A stretch of 64,000 bases of DNA from Alcaligenaceae bacterium (GTDB lineage: Bacteria; Pseudomonadota; Gammaproteobacteria; Burkholderiales; Burkholderiaceae_B). Below are positions 18,535 to 26,234 of this stretch, piece after piece (within the stretch, counting starts at the first letter, position 1; each line of letters starts with the position of its first letter). The stretch spans positions 62,001 through 126,000 of the forward strand of contig JACCEN010000015.1 in NCBI GenBank assembly GCA_013416435.1, in the 5' to 3' direction. Position numbers and translations under genes: made by a program. The notes under the pieces are model-generated. The model was given only the letters and a program-made list of their open reading frames with translations, was not told where the DNA came from and searched no databases.

Positions 18535-19422
18535 CTAGATGTTGCGTTCGGTCTGCCTGCGCAAGCGCTCGATGAAGGCCTGTATCAATGCATTGGCCGA
18601 CGATTCCGTCCATGACAGGAAAATCTGCCGGGACACTTCACGGTCGGCCAGCGGTATCTTCACGAGCGTCGGGTGCTGTATGGTCAGGGCCGTGGAATGC
18701 GCCACGATGGCGGCGCCGACGCCTTGCGCCAGCATGCTTTCCAGGGCGGTGATGGTGTTCACTTGAATGCAGGGCAAGGAGCGCGTCATCAGGCCGGCAT
18801 TGACCGTATGGTTGTCGGTCAGGTTGACGATGGTGGTGTCGGCGAAGTCGTCCAGCGTCAGGTAGTCGCGGCCGACGCGCTTGTCGTCTTTGCGGACGAT
18901 TGCCCAGAATTGTTCGGAGAACAGGCATTGAGACTTGATGTCAGGGCCGTTGACCGGGCGCGAGCAAAGGGCGACATCGCATTTCTTGCTGCTGAGCAGG
19001 GTCGAGCACGCCGAGGAATCGCCATCCAGCACAGAGAATTGCGCGTAGGGGTGGGTCTTGGACAGGTCGGCCAGCACCGGGGATATGACGTCCTGCAGCA
19101 GCGACGGCAGGCTGGCAACGCGCAATTGGGGCTTGTCGTGCCGCGCGTCCGGGTTGATGCGGTCGACGACGTCCTGCAGGATTTGAACGGCATGGCGCGC
19201 GGCCACCAGGAACTCGGCGCCGGCCGCGGTCAATTCGATCTGCTTTTGGGCGTTGGAGCGCACCACCAGCTGCACGCCGATCTTGGATTCGAGCTGTTTC
19301 AGCTGGATGCTCAGCGCCGGCTGGGACAGCGAGCACTTTTCAGCGGCTTCCTTCAGCGATTTACTGCCGGCCAGCCATACGAAATTCCGGAGTTCCCTGG
19401 TCGATATCGCGGGAAGTCTCAT
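18535..19422 (-). CDS. LysR-family transcriptional regulator
   Basis: 295 residues. The N-terminal helix-turn-helix (about 8-65) shows the LysR pattern NFVWLAGSKSLKEAAEKCSLSQPALSIQLKQLESKIGVQLVVR, followed by the substrate-binding domain from about residue 95. It is divergent from the Bug-CHMI-MBL-CMD operon, with 104 bases between the starts, and is the obvious candidate regulator of it. The inducer is presumably an aromatic or ring-cleavage metabolite, which is inference. Confidence 0.92.
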   Translation of the reverse strand: MRLPAISTRELRNFVWLAGSKSLKEAAEKCSLSQPALSIQLKQLESKIGVQLVVRSNAQKQIELTAAGAEFLVAARHAVQILQDVVDRINPDARHDKPQLRVASLPSLLQDVISPVLADLSKTHPYAQFSVLDGDSSACSTLLSSKKCDVALCSRPVNGPDIKSQCLFSEQFWAIVRKDDKRVGRDYLTLDDFADTTIVNLTDNHTVNAGLMTRSLPCIQVNTITALESMLAQGVGAAIVAHSTALTIQHPTLVKIPLADREVSRQIFLSWTESSANALIQAFIERLRRQTERNI

Positions 19423-19494
19423 CGCTTGTCTCTTTTAAAAATCAAATGTCGTTATAAACAAACTAAAAGCAGCCGGGTCGGGGCGACTTCTACA

Positions 19495-19510
19495 ATTCTT
19501 TCATAAGAAT
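19495..19510. promoter_or_regulatory. Possible LysR-type operator
   Basis: ATTCTT-TCAT-AAGAAT is a perfect 6-base inverted repeat around four bases, containing the T-N11-A pattern of LysR boxes. It lies in the divergent region, 16 bases before the ATG of the Bug gene. Its closeness to the start codon makes a repressor-type site as likely as an activation site. Confidence 0.35.
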
Positions 19511-19526
19511 CGTTCAGGAGATCAAC

Positions 19527-20528
19527 ATGCTGCACAAAGCGCTTTCCCGGTCGGCCGTCCTGCTGGCCAAGCTCGCTCTCGCCACCGGCACGGCGGCGTT
19601 ATCCATTATGCCAATATCCGCCGGCGCGTCTGCCGGCTTCCCGGGCAAGCCGATCAGGCTCGTCGTGGGCTTTCCGCCCGGAGGCGGTGTGGACGTTGCG
19701 GCGCGCGCCCTGGGAAATGTGCTGGGTGAAGAACTCGGGCAACCCATCGTCGTCGAAAACATTCCGGGAGCCGGCGGCAACATTGCCACGGATCGCGTCG
19801 TCAAGTCGGCGGCCGACGGCTATACCTTGCTGTTTGGCAGCATTGCGCTGTCCATCAACCCGTCTCTCTATAAGTCGCTGACGTTCGATCCCGTCAAGCA
19901 GTTGCGGGCCGTTTCCATGGTTTCGACATCGCCTTATGTATTGCTGGCCAATGCGCAATCGGGCATAGGCAGCGTGCAGGAGCTGGTGTCGCAAGTGAAG
20001 GCGGGCAAGCAGATCGACTATGCCAGTGCGGGCAATGGATCGGGATCGCATCTTTTCATGCAGCAGTTCTCCGACCTGGCGGGCATCAGCATGACGCACA
20101 TACCGTACCGCGGCGCGACGCCTGCCATGAACGACGTACTGGGCAACCAGGTGCCGGTGGTCTTCGACAGCATCATGACGACCTTGCCGCATATCAAGAC
20201 AGGAAGGCTGACCGCCCTGGGTCTGAGTTCCATCAAGAAGTCCGTGGTGGCGCCGGAGATCCCGTCTCTGGATGAGCTGGGCATCAAGGGCATGGATTCG
20301 ACGAGCTGGTTCATTATCTTTGCGCCTGCCGGTACGCCTGACGACGTGGTCCTCAAGCTGGAGCAGGCCATCAACAAGTCGCTCTCGACCCCCGCGCTCA
20401 AGCAGCGGTTCGTCGACATGGGAGCCGAAGTGGTTGCCGGAACTTCTCAGGAGGCGCAGAAGTTCTACGAAAGCGAAGTGGCGAAGTGGGCCAAGGTCGT
20501 CAGCGCGTCGGGCGTGCAGCTGGATTGA
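19527..20528 (+). CDS. Bug/TctC family periplasmic binding protein
   Basis: 333 residues. A signal peptide of about 38 residues precedes FPGKPIRLVVGFPPGGGVDVAARALG, and the PGAGGNIATDRV motif follows. AGGAG lies 6 bases before the ATG. It is the first gene of a four-gene operon (2 bases to the next start) and should bind the growth substrate in the periplasm. No membrane permease genes accompany it. Confidence 0.93.
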   Translation: MLHKALSRSAVLLAKLALATGTAALSIMPISAGASAGFPGKPIRLVVGFPPGGGVDVAARALGNVLGEELGQPIVVENIPGAGGNIATDRVVKSAADGYTLLFGSIALSINPSLYKSLTFDPVKQLRAVSMVSTSPYVLLANAQSGIGSVQELVSQVKAGKQIDYASAGNGSGSHLFMQQFSDLAGISMTHIPYRGATPAMNDVLGNQVPVVFDSIMTTLPHIKTGRLTALGLSSIKKSVVAPEIPSLDELGIKGMDSTSWFIIFAPAGTPDDVVLKLEQAINKSLSTPALKQRFVDMGAEVVAGTSQEAQKFYESEVAKWAKVVSASGVQLD

Positions 20529-20530
20529 TC

Positions 20531-20893
20531 ATGCCGCATCTGACTTTGGAGGTCTCCGCGAATCTCGTCCACGTCGTCGATCCGATGCTGGATGCCGTCA
20601 CGGACGCGTGCCGGCATGGCGGACACTTCGAGCGGGCCGTGATCATGAGCCGGGCCGTGGTCCACGACAGATATCGTGTCCGGCAGCAAGGCATGTCCGC
20701 CTTCGCCAACCTTACCTTGCGGATAAGGCCGGGGCGCAGCGAAGAAGTCAGGGCGGAGCTGGCGCATCGATTGGCGGATGCCGTGCGCCGGGCAATGCAG
20801 GACCGGGGCGTCACGACGCCAACCTGCATTACTTGCGAGATACAGGAAATAGACATGCGAACCCGCGCATTGATTTTTGCAGGAGAAGGTTGA
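20531..20893 (+). CDS. 5-carboxymethyl-2-hydroxymuconate isomerase-like tautomerase
   Basis: 120 residues beginning MPHLTLEVSANL. The N-terminal proline exposed after methionine removal is the general base of the tautomerase superfamily, and the size and pattern match the CHMI (HpaF) branch. The start at 20531 follows the Bug stop by 2 bases. In homoprotocatechuate degradation this family interconverts unsaturated dicarboxylic ring-cleavage products; here the exact substrate is unknown. Its stop shares one base with the next start (TGATG). Confidence 0.85.
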   Translation: MPHLTLEVSANLVHVVDPMLDAVTDACRHGGHFERAVIMSRAVVHDRYRVRQQGMSAFANLTLRIRPGRSEEVRAELAHRLADAVRRAMQDRGVTTPTCITCEIQEIDMRTRALIFAGEG

Positions 20894-21630
20894 TGGCAAC
20901 CATACACGCGATACCGCTTGCCAGGATCCTGGGGCGGGCCGAGAAAACCAAGTTTACTTACCTGAAGGGTTTCGGGCAGAACGTGGAGTTCGGATACTAC
21001 GCCTGGCTCGTGCAGGACGGCGGCTGCAACATTCTGGTGGACGCCGGCGCGACAGCCACCCAGGCCGTAGAGTCCTGGGGGCGTCCTCCCGAGACGGTGC
21101 AGCATGTGCAGACTCTGGAAGAAGGGCTGGCGGCGCATGGGCTGGCCGTGGACGACATCCACATCGCGATCCTGACCCATCTCCATATGGATCACGTCGC
21201 CTACATACACGACCTGAGGAAGGCCAGGAAAATCGTTCAGCGCGTGGAGTGGGAATTCGGCTCCAAGCCGCAGCCCATAGATCGGTACTACGACCATACT
21301 TTCATCGCAGGACTGGATTTCGAACAAGTCGAGGGCGATCAGCAGATCACAGACAACGTAGGGGTGCTTTTTACGCCGGGACACACACCGGGCGGGCAGT
21401 CGGTCTGGGTGCGCACGGCGCGGGGCGTGGGAATCATCACCGGCTTCTGCTGCATCCAGGAGAATTTCGGATCCTGTCCCTGCGGCTCGCCGGAGCACGA
21501 TCTCACCATACCCGGCATTCATCAGAACTCCATGGATGCCTACAACAGCATGGTCAAGGTCTGGAATGCCGCCGACTTCATCGTTGCCAATCACGACGCC
21601 AAATACATCACTGAGAGCAAGGTAGGTTAA
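20893..21630 (+). CDS. Metallo-beta-lactamase fold hydrolase, N-acyl-homoserine-lactonase-like
   Basis: 245 residues from the ATG overlapping the previous stop; a much longer frame upstream runs through the other genes and is not real. The dinuclear metal motif HLHMDH is complete (H96, H98, D100, H101), with H164 in TPGHTPGG and a further histidine in VANHDAKY. The family includes AHL lactonases, but the operon context suggests hydrolysis of a lactone or ester formed during catabolism rather than quorum quenching. Confidence 0.85.
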   Translation: MATIHAIPLARILGRAEKTKFTYLKGFGQNVEFGYYAWLVQDGGCNILVDAGATATQAVESWGRPPETVQHVQTLEEGLAAHGLAVDDIHIAILTHLHMDHVAYIHDLRKARKIVQRVEWEFGSKPQPIDRYYDHTFIAGLDFEQVEGDQQITDNVGVLFTPGHTPGGQSVWVRTARGVGIITGFCCIQENFGSCPCGSPEHDLTIPGIHQNSMDAYNSMVKVWNAADFIVANHDAKYITESKVG

Positions 21631-21633
21631 GAA

Positions 21634-22380
21634 ATGGATATCAAGAAGGCCAAAGCGCTGTTGAGCAGCGTCTACGGAGACGTCGACTGGGTCGACGTGC
21701 TATGCCGCTACAGCCCCAAGAAAGCCGTGGGCCTGGCTTATGTGGCGGAAGGTATTTTCAACCGTTCGGTCCTGCCGGAAAAGATCAAGCATTTCATATT
21801 GCTCGTGATCTATCTTTCGCAGGGCCGGGCGGACCTGGTCAAGCTGCACGCCCAACTGGCAAGAAGCGCGGGCGCCAGCGATGCCGAACTGATCGAAACG
21901 CTGGAAGTCTTCCTGCCTTCGCGCGGCGTGCACATGTTCAGCGAGGGCCTGCGCCTGATCGGCGTCGATGCGCAAACGCTGCCCGCGTCGGAAGAAGCCG
22001 ATACGGCACACGAGCCCGTTGATGTCGTGGACATGCTGGCTTACTTTGAAAGCGTGCTGCATGGGCTGCCGCCATTCGTGACCCTGCTTGCGGAACACAA
22101 GCCGGAGCTCCTGCAAGGCTATTACGTACTGCGCAGCGAGAACCTGCGCGAAGGCGTCCTGCTGCATAAATACAAGGAGCTGCTGCTCGTCGCCCTCAAC
22201 ACCTCGGAGCGCTATACCGAAGGCGCGCGCATACACGTGGTCAACGCCATGGAGAACGGCGCGTCGGCGGAGGAGGTCGTGGACGCCATGACGACCGCGA
22301 TATTGTCGGGCGGCGTGCCCGGCTGGATCGAGGGCAGCAAGGCATTCGTCGCGGGCCAGGCGGTGGCGGTTGCGGCGTAG
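21634..22380 (+). CDS. Carboxymuconolactone decarboxylase-like (AhpD fold) protein, duplicated
   Basis: 248 residues, starting 3 bases after the lactonase-like gene. Two AhpD/CMD-like helical halves can be seen (about 45-105 and 170-240). Neither contains the CxxC of AhpD peroxidases, so a CMD-type lyase or decarboxylase role is more likely. It ends the operon; a palindromic repeat follows 10 bases after the stop. Confidence 0.8.
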   Translation: MDIKKAKALLSSVYGDVDWVDVLCRYSPKKAVGLAYVAEGIFNRSVLPEKIKHFILLVIYLSQGRADLVKLHAQLARSAGASDAELIETLEVFLPSRGVHMFSEGLRLIGVDAQTLPASEEADTAHEPVDVVDMLAYFESVLHGLPPFVTLLAEHKPELLQGYYVLRSENLREGVLLHKYKELLLVALNTSERYTEGARIHVVNAMENGASAEEVVDAMTTAILSGGVPGWIEGSKAFVAGQAVAVAA

Positions 22381-22390
22381 CGGGACCGGT

Positions 22391-22420
22391 GGGGTCGGAC
22401 CCCGTACGGGGTCCGACCCC
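22391..22420. repeat. Palindromic repeat, G/C arm type
   Basis: A perfect 30-base unit with centre GTAC and the compensated G/C pair in its arms. It lies 10 bases after the CMD-like stop and 62 bases from the end of the convergent P-loop kinase gene. Confidence 0.93.
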
Positions 22421-22482
22421 TGATCACGAGTTTTCCGGCGCAGCTTGCATCCATACGGAGGCGGTGCCGCGTGCCGGGTCGC

Positions 22483-23061
22483 CTACCGTATCAGCGCCTC
22501 CAGCTCCGCCAATTGTTCTTCGAGTGGAAGGCTGGCATTCAATACCGGCACCCTGCCGTCCACGACGGCATCCGGTCTTTTCAACGCCGCCACATAGCTC
22601 TCCCAGTGGGCGATCTTCCATTCATCGCGCGGATCGGCGCGGTCGACGATGCGCTGGCGGCGTACATCGAGCGGCAGTTCCAGCCAGACGTGATGCAATC
22701 GCGTGGCTGGCGGAAAGCCCAGGGCCTGGGTGGAAAACAGCGCCGATGAGGCCAGCTCGCGGCTCCATGGCGCTGGAAACACCACGTTCAGGCCGGACTC
22801 CAGTTGATCTCTTGCAATGCGCAGCGTGCTGTCATATTCCAGGTCGCGCACTTTCTCTTTGAACAAAGGGCTGTCGCGATCGTCGGGGCTTTCCCCCAGC
22901 GCCTCCAGGAACGGGCCCGACCAGCATTCGCTGACGACGTCCTTGTCGAGTACGCACCAGCACCGTCCCTGTTCTCGCTGCCGTTCAATGAAATGGCTGG
23001 TCAGGAACGATTTGCCGGTGCCTGCATGGCCGAGTACGAATAATGCCGTGGTGTTGCTCAA
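22483..23061 (-). CDS. P-loop ATPase/kinase of the AAA / zeta-toxin-like group
   Basis: 192 residues. Walker A GHAGTGKS at 11-18 begins right after the first strand (TTALFVL), and an aspartate-rich VLDKDVVSE follows, as in small-molecule kinases. A LEL-type strand and an RxxxR-rich lid (DVRRQRIVDRADPRDEW) resemble gluconate-kinase or zeta-toxin-like phosphotransferases. There is no antitoxin partner, so a toxin role is unlikely. Substrate unknown. Confidence 0.75.
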   Translation of the reverse strand: MSNTTALFVLGHAGTGKSFLTSHFIERQREQGRCWCVLDKDVVSECWSGPFLEALGESPDDRDSPLFKEKVRDLEYDSTLRIARDQLESGLNVVFPAPWSRELASSALFSTQALGFPPATRLHHVWLELPLDVRRQRIVDRADPRDEWKIAHWESYVAALKRPDAVVDGRVPVLNASLPLEEQLAELEALIR

Positions 23062-23096
23062 GATGATGGCTCGAAATGGAGAGGAATATCTAATAG

Positions 23097-23215
23097 TAAG
23101 ACAAAGGGGGTCAGACCCCGTACGCTAAGACAAAAGGGGTCAGACCCCGTACGGGGTCTGACCCCATCTCATCCACCGCAAGGCCGGGGTCGGACCCCGC
23201 ATGGGGTCCGACCCC
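23097..23215. repeat. Palindromic repeat cluster with a tandemly duplicated half (23107-23119 half; 23136-23165; 23186-23215)
   Basis: A half unit (23107-23119) plus centre GTAC, with its left flank TAAGACAAA, is repeated 29 bases later (from 23126) where it continues into a complete unit at 23136-23165. The last copy is of G/C arm type with centre GCAT and ends 6 bases from the LysR stop. The half copy looks like a partial tandem duplication rather than an independent insertion. Confidence 0.92.
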
Positions 23216-23221
23216 TCCACC

Positions 23222-24121
23222 TCAAGGCGGCGTCCTGGCAAATGCCTGAGCCAGATAATCCACCATGGCACGCACTTTGGCGGGAGGGCGACGGTCGGGC
23301 GGGTACAGCACATGGATGCCGCCTAGCGGCATGGCCGGCTTGTCCAGTTCCAGCGCCACCAGATCGCCGCGATCCAGTGCATCGCCCACGATGAAGTGCG
23401 GCTGGTAGATGATGCCCTGTCCCCCCACCGCCGCGGCCAGCAGGGCGTCGCCATTGTTGGCCAGCAAGTCCCCGTTGATGGGCACGGCGAATTCCCCATC
23501 GAGGCCGAACAGCCATTGCTTGCCGTTCTGCATGGCGGACAAGGTGTAGCTGAGGCAATTGTGCTGGGAGAGTTCCGCAATGCGCCTTGGTGCGCCGCGC
23601 CGGTCCAGGTAAGCCGGTGCGGCGCAAACCAGCATGGTGCAGTCGCCCAGCCGGCGGGCTTGCAGCGGGCTGTCGGCCAGCCGGCCGATGCGTATGGCCA
23701 GGTCCCAGTTTCCTGCAATCAAATCCAGCTGTGCGTCGCTGAGGCCGAGTTCGATCTTCACTTCGGGGTACTGGCGGCTGAATTCGGGAATCAGGGGGGC
23801 GATGAAGCGGCTGCCGAAGGACAGCGGCACGTTCATGCGTAGCAAGCCGGTTGCCTTGATGCGCTGCGAGGCGGCGGCTGCTTCGGCCTCGTCGATATCC
23901 GGCAGGATGCGCTGGCAGGCCTCCAGATAATCGCTGCCCGCTTCGGTGAGCGCCAGGCGGCGCGTGCTGCGATGGAAGAGCTTGACGCCCAGGCGAGCTT
24001 CCAGCGCGTTCACATGCTTGGTGGCCATGGCGGGCGACATGCCCATGTGGCGTGCCGCGGCGGAAAGGCTGCCGGCGCTGGCGGCACGCACGAAGACGCG
24101 CATGCTGGTAATGCGGTCCAT
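23222..24121 (-). CDS. LysR-family transcriptional regulator (dehydrogenase/oxygenase-adjacent type)
   Basis: 299 residues. Starts MDRITSMRVFVRAASAGSLSAAARHMGMSPAMATKHVNALEARLGVKLFHR, the HTH of the CrgA/DmlR-like LysR branch, with an effector domain from about residue 90. It is divergent from the dioxygenase-SDR genes with 106 bases between coding starts; that gap contains a matching pair of inverted 13-mers that could be its binding sites. Confidence 0.92.
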   Translation of the reverse strand: MDRITSMRVFVRAASAGSLSAAARHMGMSPAMATKHVNALEARLGVKLFHRSTRRLALTEAGSDYLEACQRILPDIDEAEAAAASQRIKATGLLRMNVPLSFGSRFIAPLIPEFSRQYPEVKIELGLSDAQLDLIAGNWDLAIRIGRLADSPLQARRLGDCTMLVCAAPAYLDRRGAPRRIAELSQHNCLSYTLSAMQNGKQWLFGLDGEFAVPINGDLLANNGDALLAAAVGGQGIIYQPHFIVGDALDRGDLVALELDKPAMPLGGIHVLYPPDRRPPAKVRAMVDYLAQAFARTPP

Positions 24122-24132
24122 ATGCGGCTCCT

Positions 24133-24202
24133 ACTAATAGTATGAAGTGTTAGCGCATTTTAGCCGGTTCTATATCTTCCATGAAAGAGTCATACTTTTA
24201 GT
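24133..24202. promoter_or_regulatory. Pair of inverted 13-mers, probable LysR binding sites
   Basis: ACTAATAGTATGA at 24133-24145 and TCATACTTTTAGT at 24190-24202 are inverted copies with 12 of 13 positions matching, spaced by 44 bases. They lie between the divergent LysR gene and the dioxygenase gene, the first next to the LysR start and the second 25 bases before the dioxygenase ATG. The arrangement would suit a tetrameric LysR protein holding a loop. Confidence 0.5.
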
Positions 24203-24227
24203 CATGAGTTCAACAGGGAGATTCGCA

Positions 24228-25061
24228 ATGAATGATAGTACGTCCGTCTCTGCCGGCAAGAAGGAACGCATGCCGGCCTTCTTTATTCCCCATGGCGCGG
24301 GGCCGTGTTTCTTCATGGATTGGCAGCCGGCCGACACCTGGGACAGGATGGCGGCTTTCCTGAAAGGCTTGGTGGACACCCTGCCGGCCCGGCCGCGTGC
24401 CATCGTCCTGGTTTCGGGCCATTGGCTGGAACCGCAATTTCGCGTCACCGGAAATGCGCAGCCGCCGTTGATCTTCGACTACTACGGCTTTCCTGCCCAC
24501 ACCTACGAACTGACCTTCCCCGCCCCGGGCGAACCGGAGCTGGCGTCGGCTGTCGCGCAGCGGTTGCAGCAGCACGGAGAGGCCGCACAGGTGGACGGCG
24601 AGCGCGGCTTCGACCACGGTGTTTTCATACCGCTGAAGCTGGTCGTCCCCAAGGCCGATATCCCGGTGATACAGCTGTCCCTCCGGCGCGACCTCGACCC
24701 GGCCGCGCACATCGAGGCGGGCAAGGCGCTGGCATCGTTGCGCGACGAGGGCGTGCTCATCATTGGCAGCGGCATGAGCTTTCACAATATGCGCGGCTAC
24801 GGCGATGCGCGATACACGCCGGTATCGGCCGAGTTCGACGACTGGCTGACCAAGGCAGTGGAAAGCGAACCCGAGCAACGCAATGACTTGCTGCAAGCCT
24901 GGACCCGGGCGCCCCATGCGCGCGATTGCCACCCGATGGGCGGCGAAGAGCATCTGATTCCGTTGATGGTGGTCGCCGGCGCCGCGGGTGATTCGATGGG
25001 CCGGAAGGTCTATTCGGAAAAGATCATGGAAACCACGATTTCAGCATACCGCTTCGGTTGA
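24228..25061 (+). CDS. LigB-superfamily (DODA-type) ring-cleavage dioxygenase
   Basis: 277 residues from the ATG at 24228, which has AGGGAG 7 bases upstream; earlier in-frame ATGs at 24147 and 24204 lack such a site. The metal-site region PHGAGP (H22) and the SGHW motif (H65) match class III extradiol dioxygenases of the 4,5-DOPA dioxygenase type, as do GSGMSFHNMRGY and the overall size. It probably opens a catechol-like ring, or acts on quercetin-like or unknown phenols. An SDR gene follows 30 bases later. Confidence 0.88.
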   Translation: MNDSTSVSAGKKERMPAFFIPHGAGPCFFMDWQPADTWDRMAAFLKGLVDTLPARPRAIVLVSGHWLEPQFRVTGNAQPPLIFDYYGFPAHTYELTFPAPGEPELASAVAQRLQQHGEAAQVDGERGFDHGVFIPLKLVVPKADIPVIQLSLRRDLDPAAHIEAGKALASLRDEGVLIIGSGMSFHNMRGYGDARYTPVSAEFDDWLTKAVESEPEQRNDLLQAWTRAPHARDCHPMGGEEHLIPLMVVAGAAGDSMGRKVYSEKIMETTISAYRFG

Positions 25062-25091
25062 GCTTCGAGACCGAAATTACAGGAGAAACCA

Positions 25092-25886
25092 ATGATTATC
25101 GATCTTTCAGGAAAAACGGCGGTTGTCACCGGTTCGACAGGCGGGATAGGGCTGGCAATCGCTATCGGCCTGGCCCGCGCCGGGGCCAGGACCGTCATCG
25201 TCGGCCGGCAGCAGGAACGCGTCGATGCGGCTCTGGCGCAACTGCGTGAAGCCGGCGGGCGCCAGGACGTGGCCGGCGTGGTGTGCGACCCGGGTACCGT
25301 CGAAGGCTGCGAGGCCCTGATCGCGCAGGTGCCGGATGCGGATATCCTGATCAACAACCTGGGCATCTACGGCGCACGCGAGTTCTTCGATATCGACGAC
25401 GCGCTATGGCAAGAGTTCTACGAGGTCAACGTCATGAGCGGCGTGCGGCTGGCGCGTCACTATGCCCAGGGCATGCGTGCCCGCGGCTGGGGCCGGATTC
25501 AATTCATTTCCAGCGAATCGGCATTGAATATCCCGACTGAAATGGTCCATTACGGCGTCAGCAAGGCCGCGCTGCAGGGCTTGTCCCGCGGGCTGGCAAA
25601 GGTGCTGGCGGGCACGGGTGTTACGGTCAATACGATACTGCCGGGCCCGACCCGCAGCGAAGGCGCGGTGAAGATGATGGCGGACCTGGCTGCCGAACGC
25701 GGCGTTTCGTCGTCGGAGATGGAAGCGATATTCCTGCAGGAGAACCGGCCATCCACCTTGCTGCGGCGCTTTGCCAGTCCCGAAGAGGTGGCCAATCTTT
25801 GCGTCTATGCGGCGTCGCCCCAGGCCAGCGCCACCACGGGTGCGGCATTGCGGGTCGAAGGCGGAATCGTAGAGAGCATAGCCTGA
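25092..25886 (+). CDS. Short-chain dehydrogenase/reductase
   Basis: 264 residues. The NAD(P) motif TGSTGGIG is at 13-20, NNLG at 88-91, a catalytic serine near 140-142, and YxxxK is Y154/K158. The arginine GRQQER after strand 2 suggests NADPH preference, which is weak evidence. It is co-directional with the dioxygenase gene (30-base gap) and was presumably followed by a cytochrome b561 gene that is now broken. Confidence 0.92.
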   Translation: MIIDLSGKTAVVTGSTGGIGLAIAIGLARAGARTVIVGRQQERVDAALAQLREAGGRQDVAGVVCDPGTVEGCEALIAQVPDADILINNLGIYGAREFFDIDDALWQEFYEVNVMSGVRLARHYAQGMRARGWGRIQFISSESALNIPTEMVHYGVSKAALQGLSRGLAKVLAGTGVTVNTILPGPTRSEGAVKMMADLAAERGVSSSEMEAIFLQENRPSTLLRRFASPEEVANLCVYAASPQASATTGAALRVEGGIVESIA

Positions 25887-25903
25887 ACAGAAAGGAGCAA
25901 GAT

Positions 25904-26127
25904 ACGAGCAGCGACACACCAGAACGCTACGGCGGCATCACGCGATTTTCCACTGGGGCATGGCCGTGCTGGTCGGTTGGCAATTTCTGAAGTTCTTCGA
26001 CCGCATTGCCGAAGGCGAACATTGGGTGGGCCAGACCCTGGTCCCCTGGCACATCTCCATCGGGACGCTGTTCCTGCTGCTGATCGCTCGGTCTATTCGT
26101 CACAATACTTGTCCGCAACTGTACTGA
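25904..26127 (+). pseudogene. Degraded cytochrome b561-type gene, truncated
   Basis: A good Shine-Dalgarno (AAAGGAG) is followed not by ATG but by ACG at 25904, then SSDTPERYGGITRF. A one-base loss in the T run near 25945-25949 shifts the frame. From 25948 the second frame reads FHWGMAVLVGWQFLKFF and continues as a cytochrome b561 first-helix region with VPWHISIGTLFLLLI, then stops matching after about 26088 and ends at TGA 26125-26127. Three lesions (start codon, frameshift, loss of the C-terminal two thirds) show it is dead. Confidence 0.8.
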
Positions 26128-26172
26128 ACGAACGAACTCGGTGTCACGCTTATCGAAGATCATTAACGCTAC

Positions 26173-26202
26173 AGCCCAATACGGTAAGGACCATATTGGG
26201 CT
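26173..26202. terminator. Hairpin, possible terminator
   Basis: AGCCCAATA and TATTGGGCT form a 9-base stem around a 12-base loop between the cytochrome pseudogene and the 3' end of the minus-strand Bug gene. There is no T run on either side, so termination is only a possibility. Confidence 0.35.
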
Positions 26203-26234
26203 GACTGCTATTAAGTTTCACTGTTGAGTCAATC

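Noticed and set aside
22483-23061. Zeta-type toxin system
   Set aside because: No adjacent antitoxin gene; the P-loop protein is as well explained as a small metabolite kinase.
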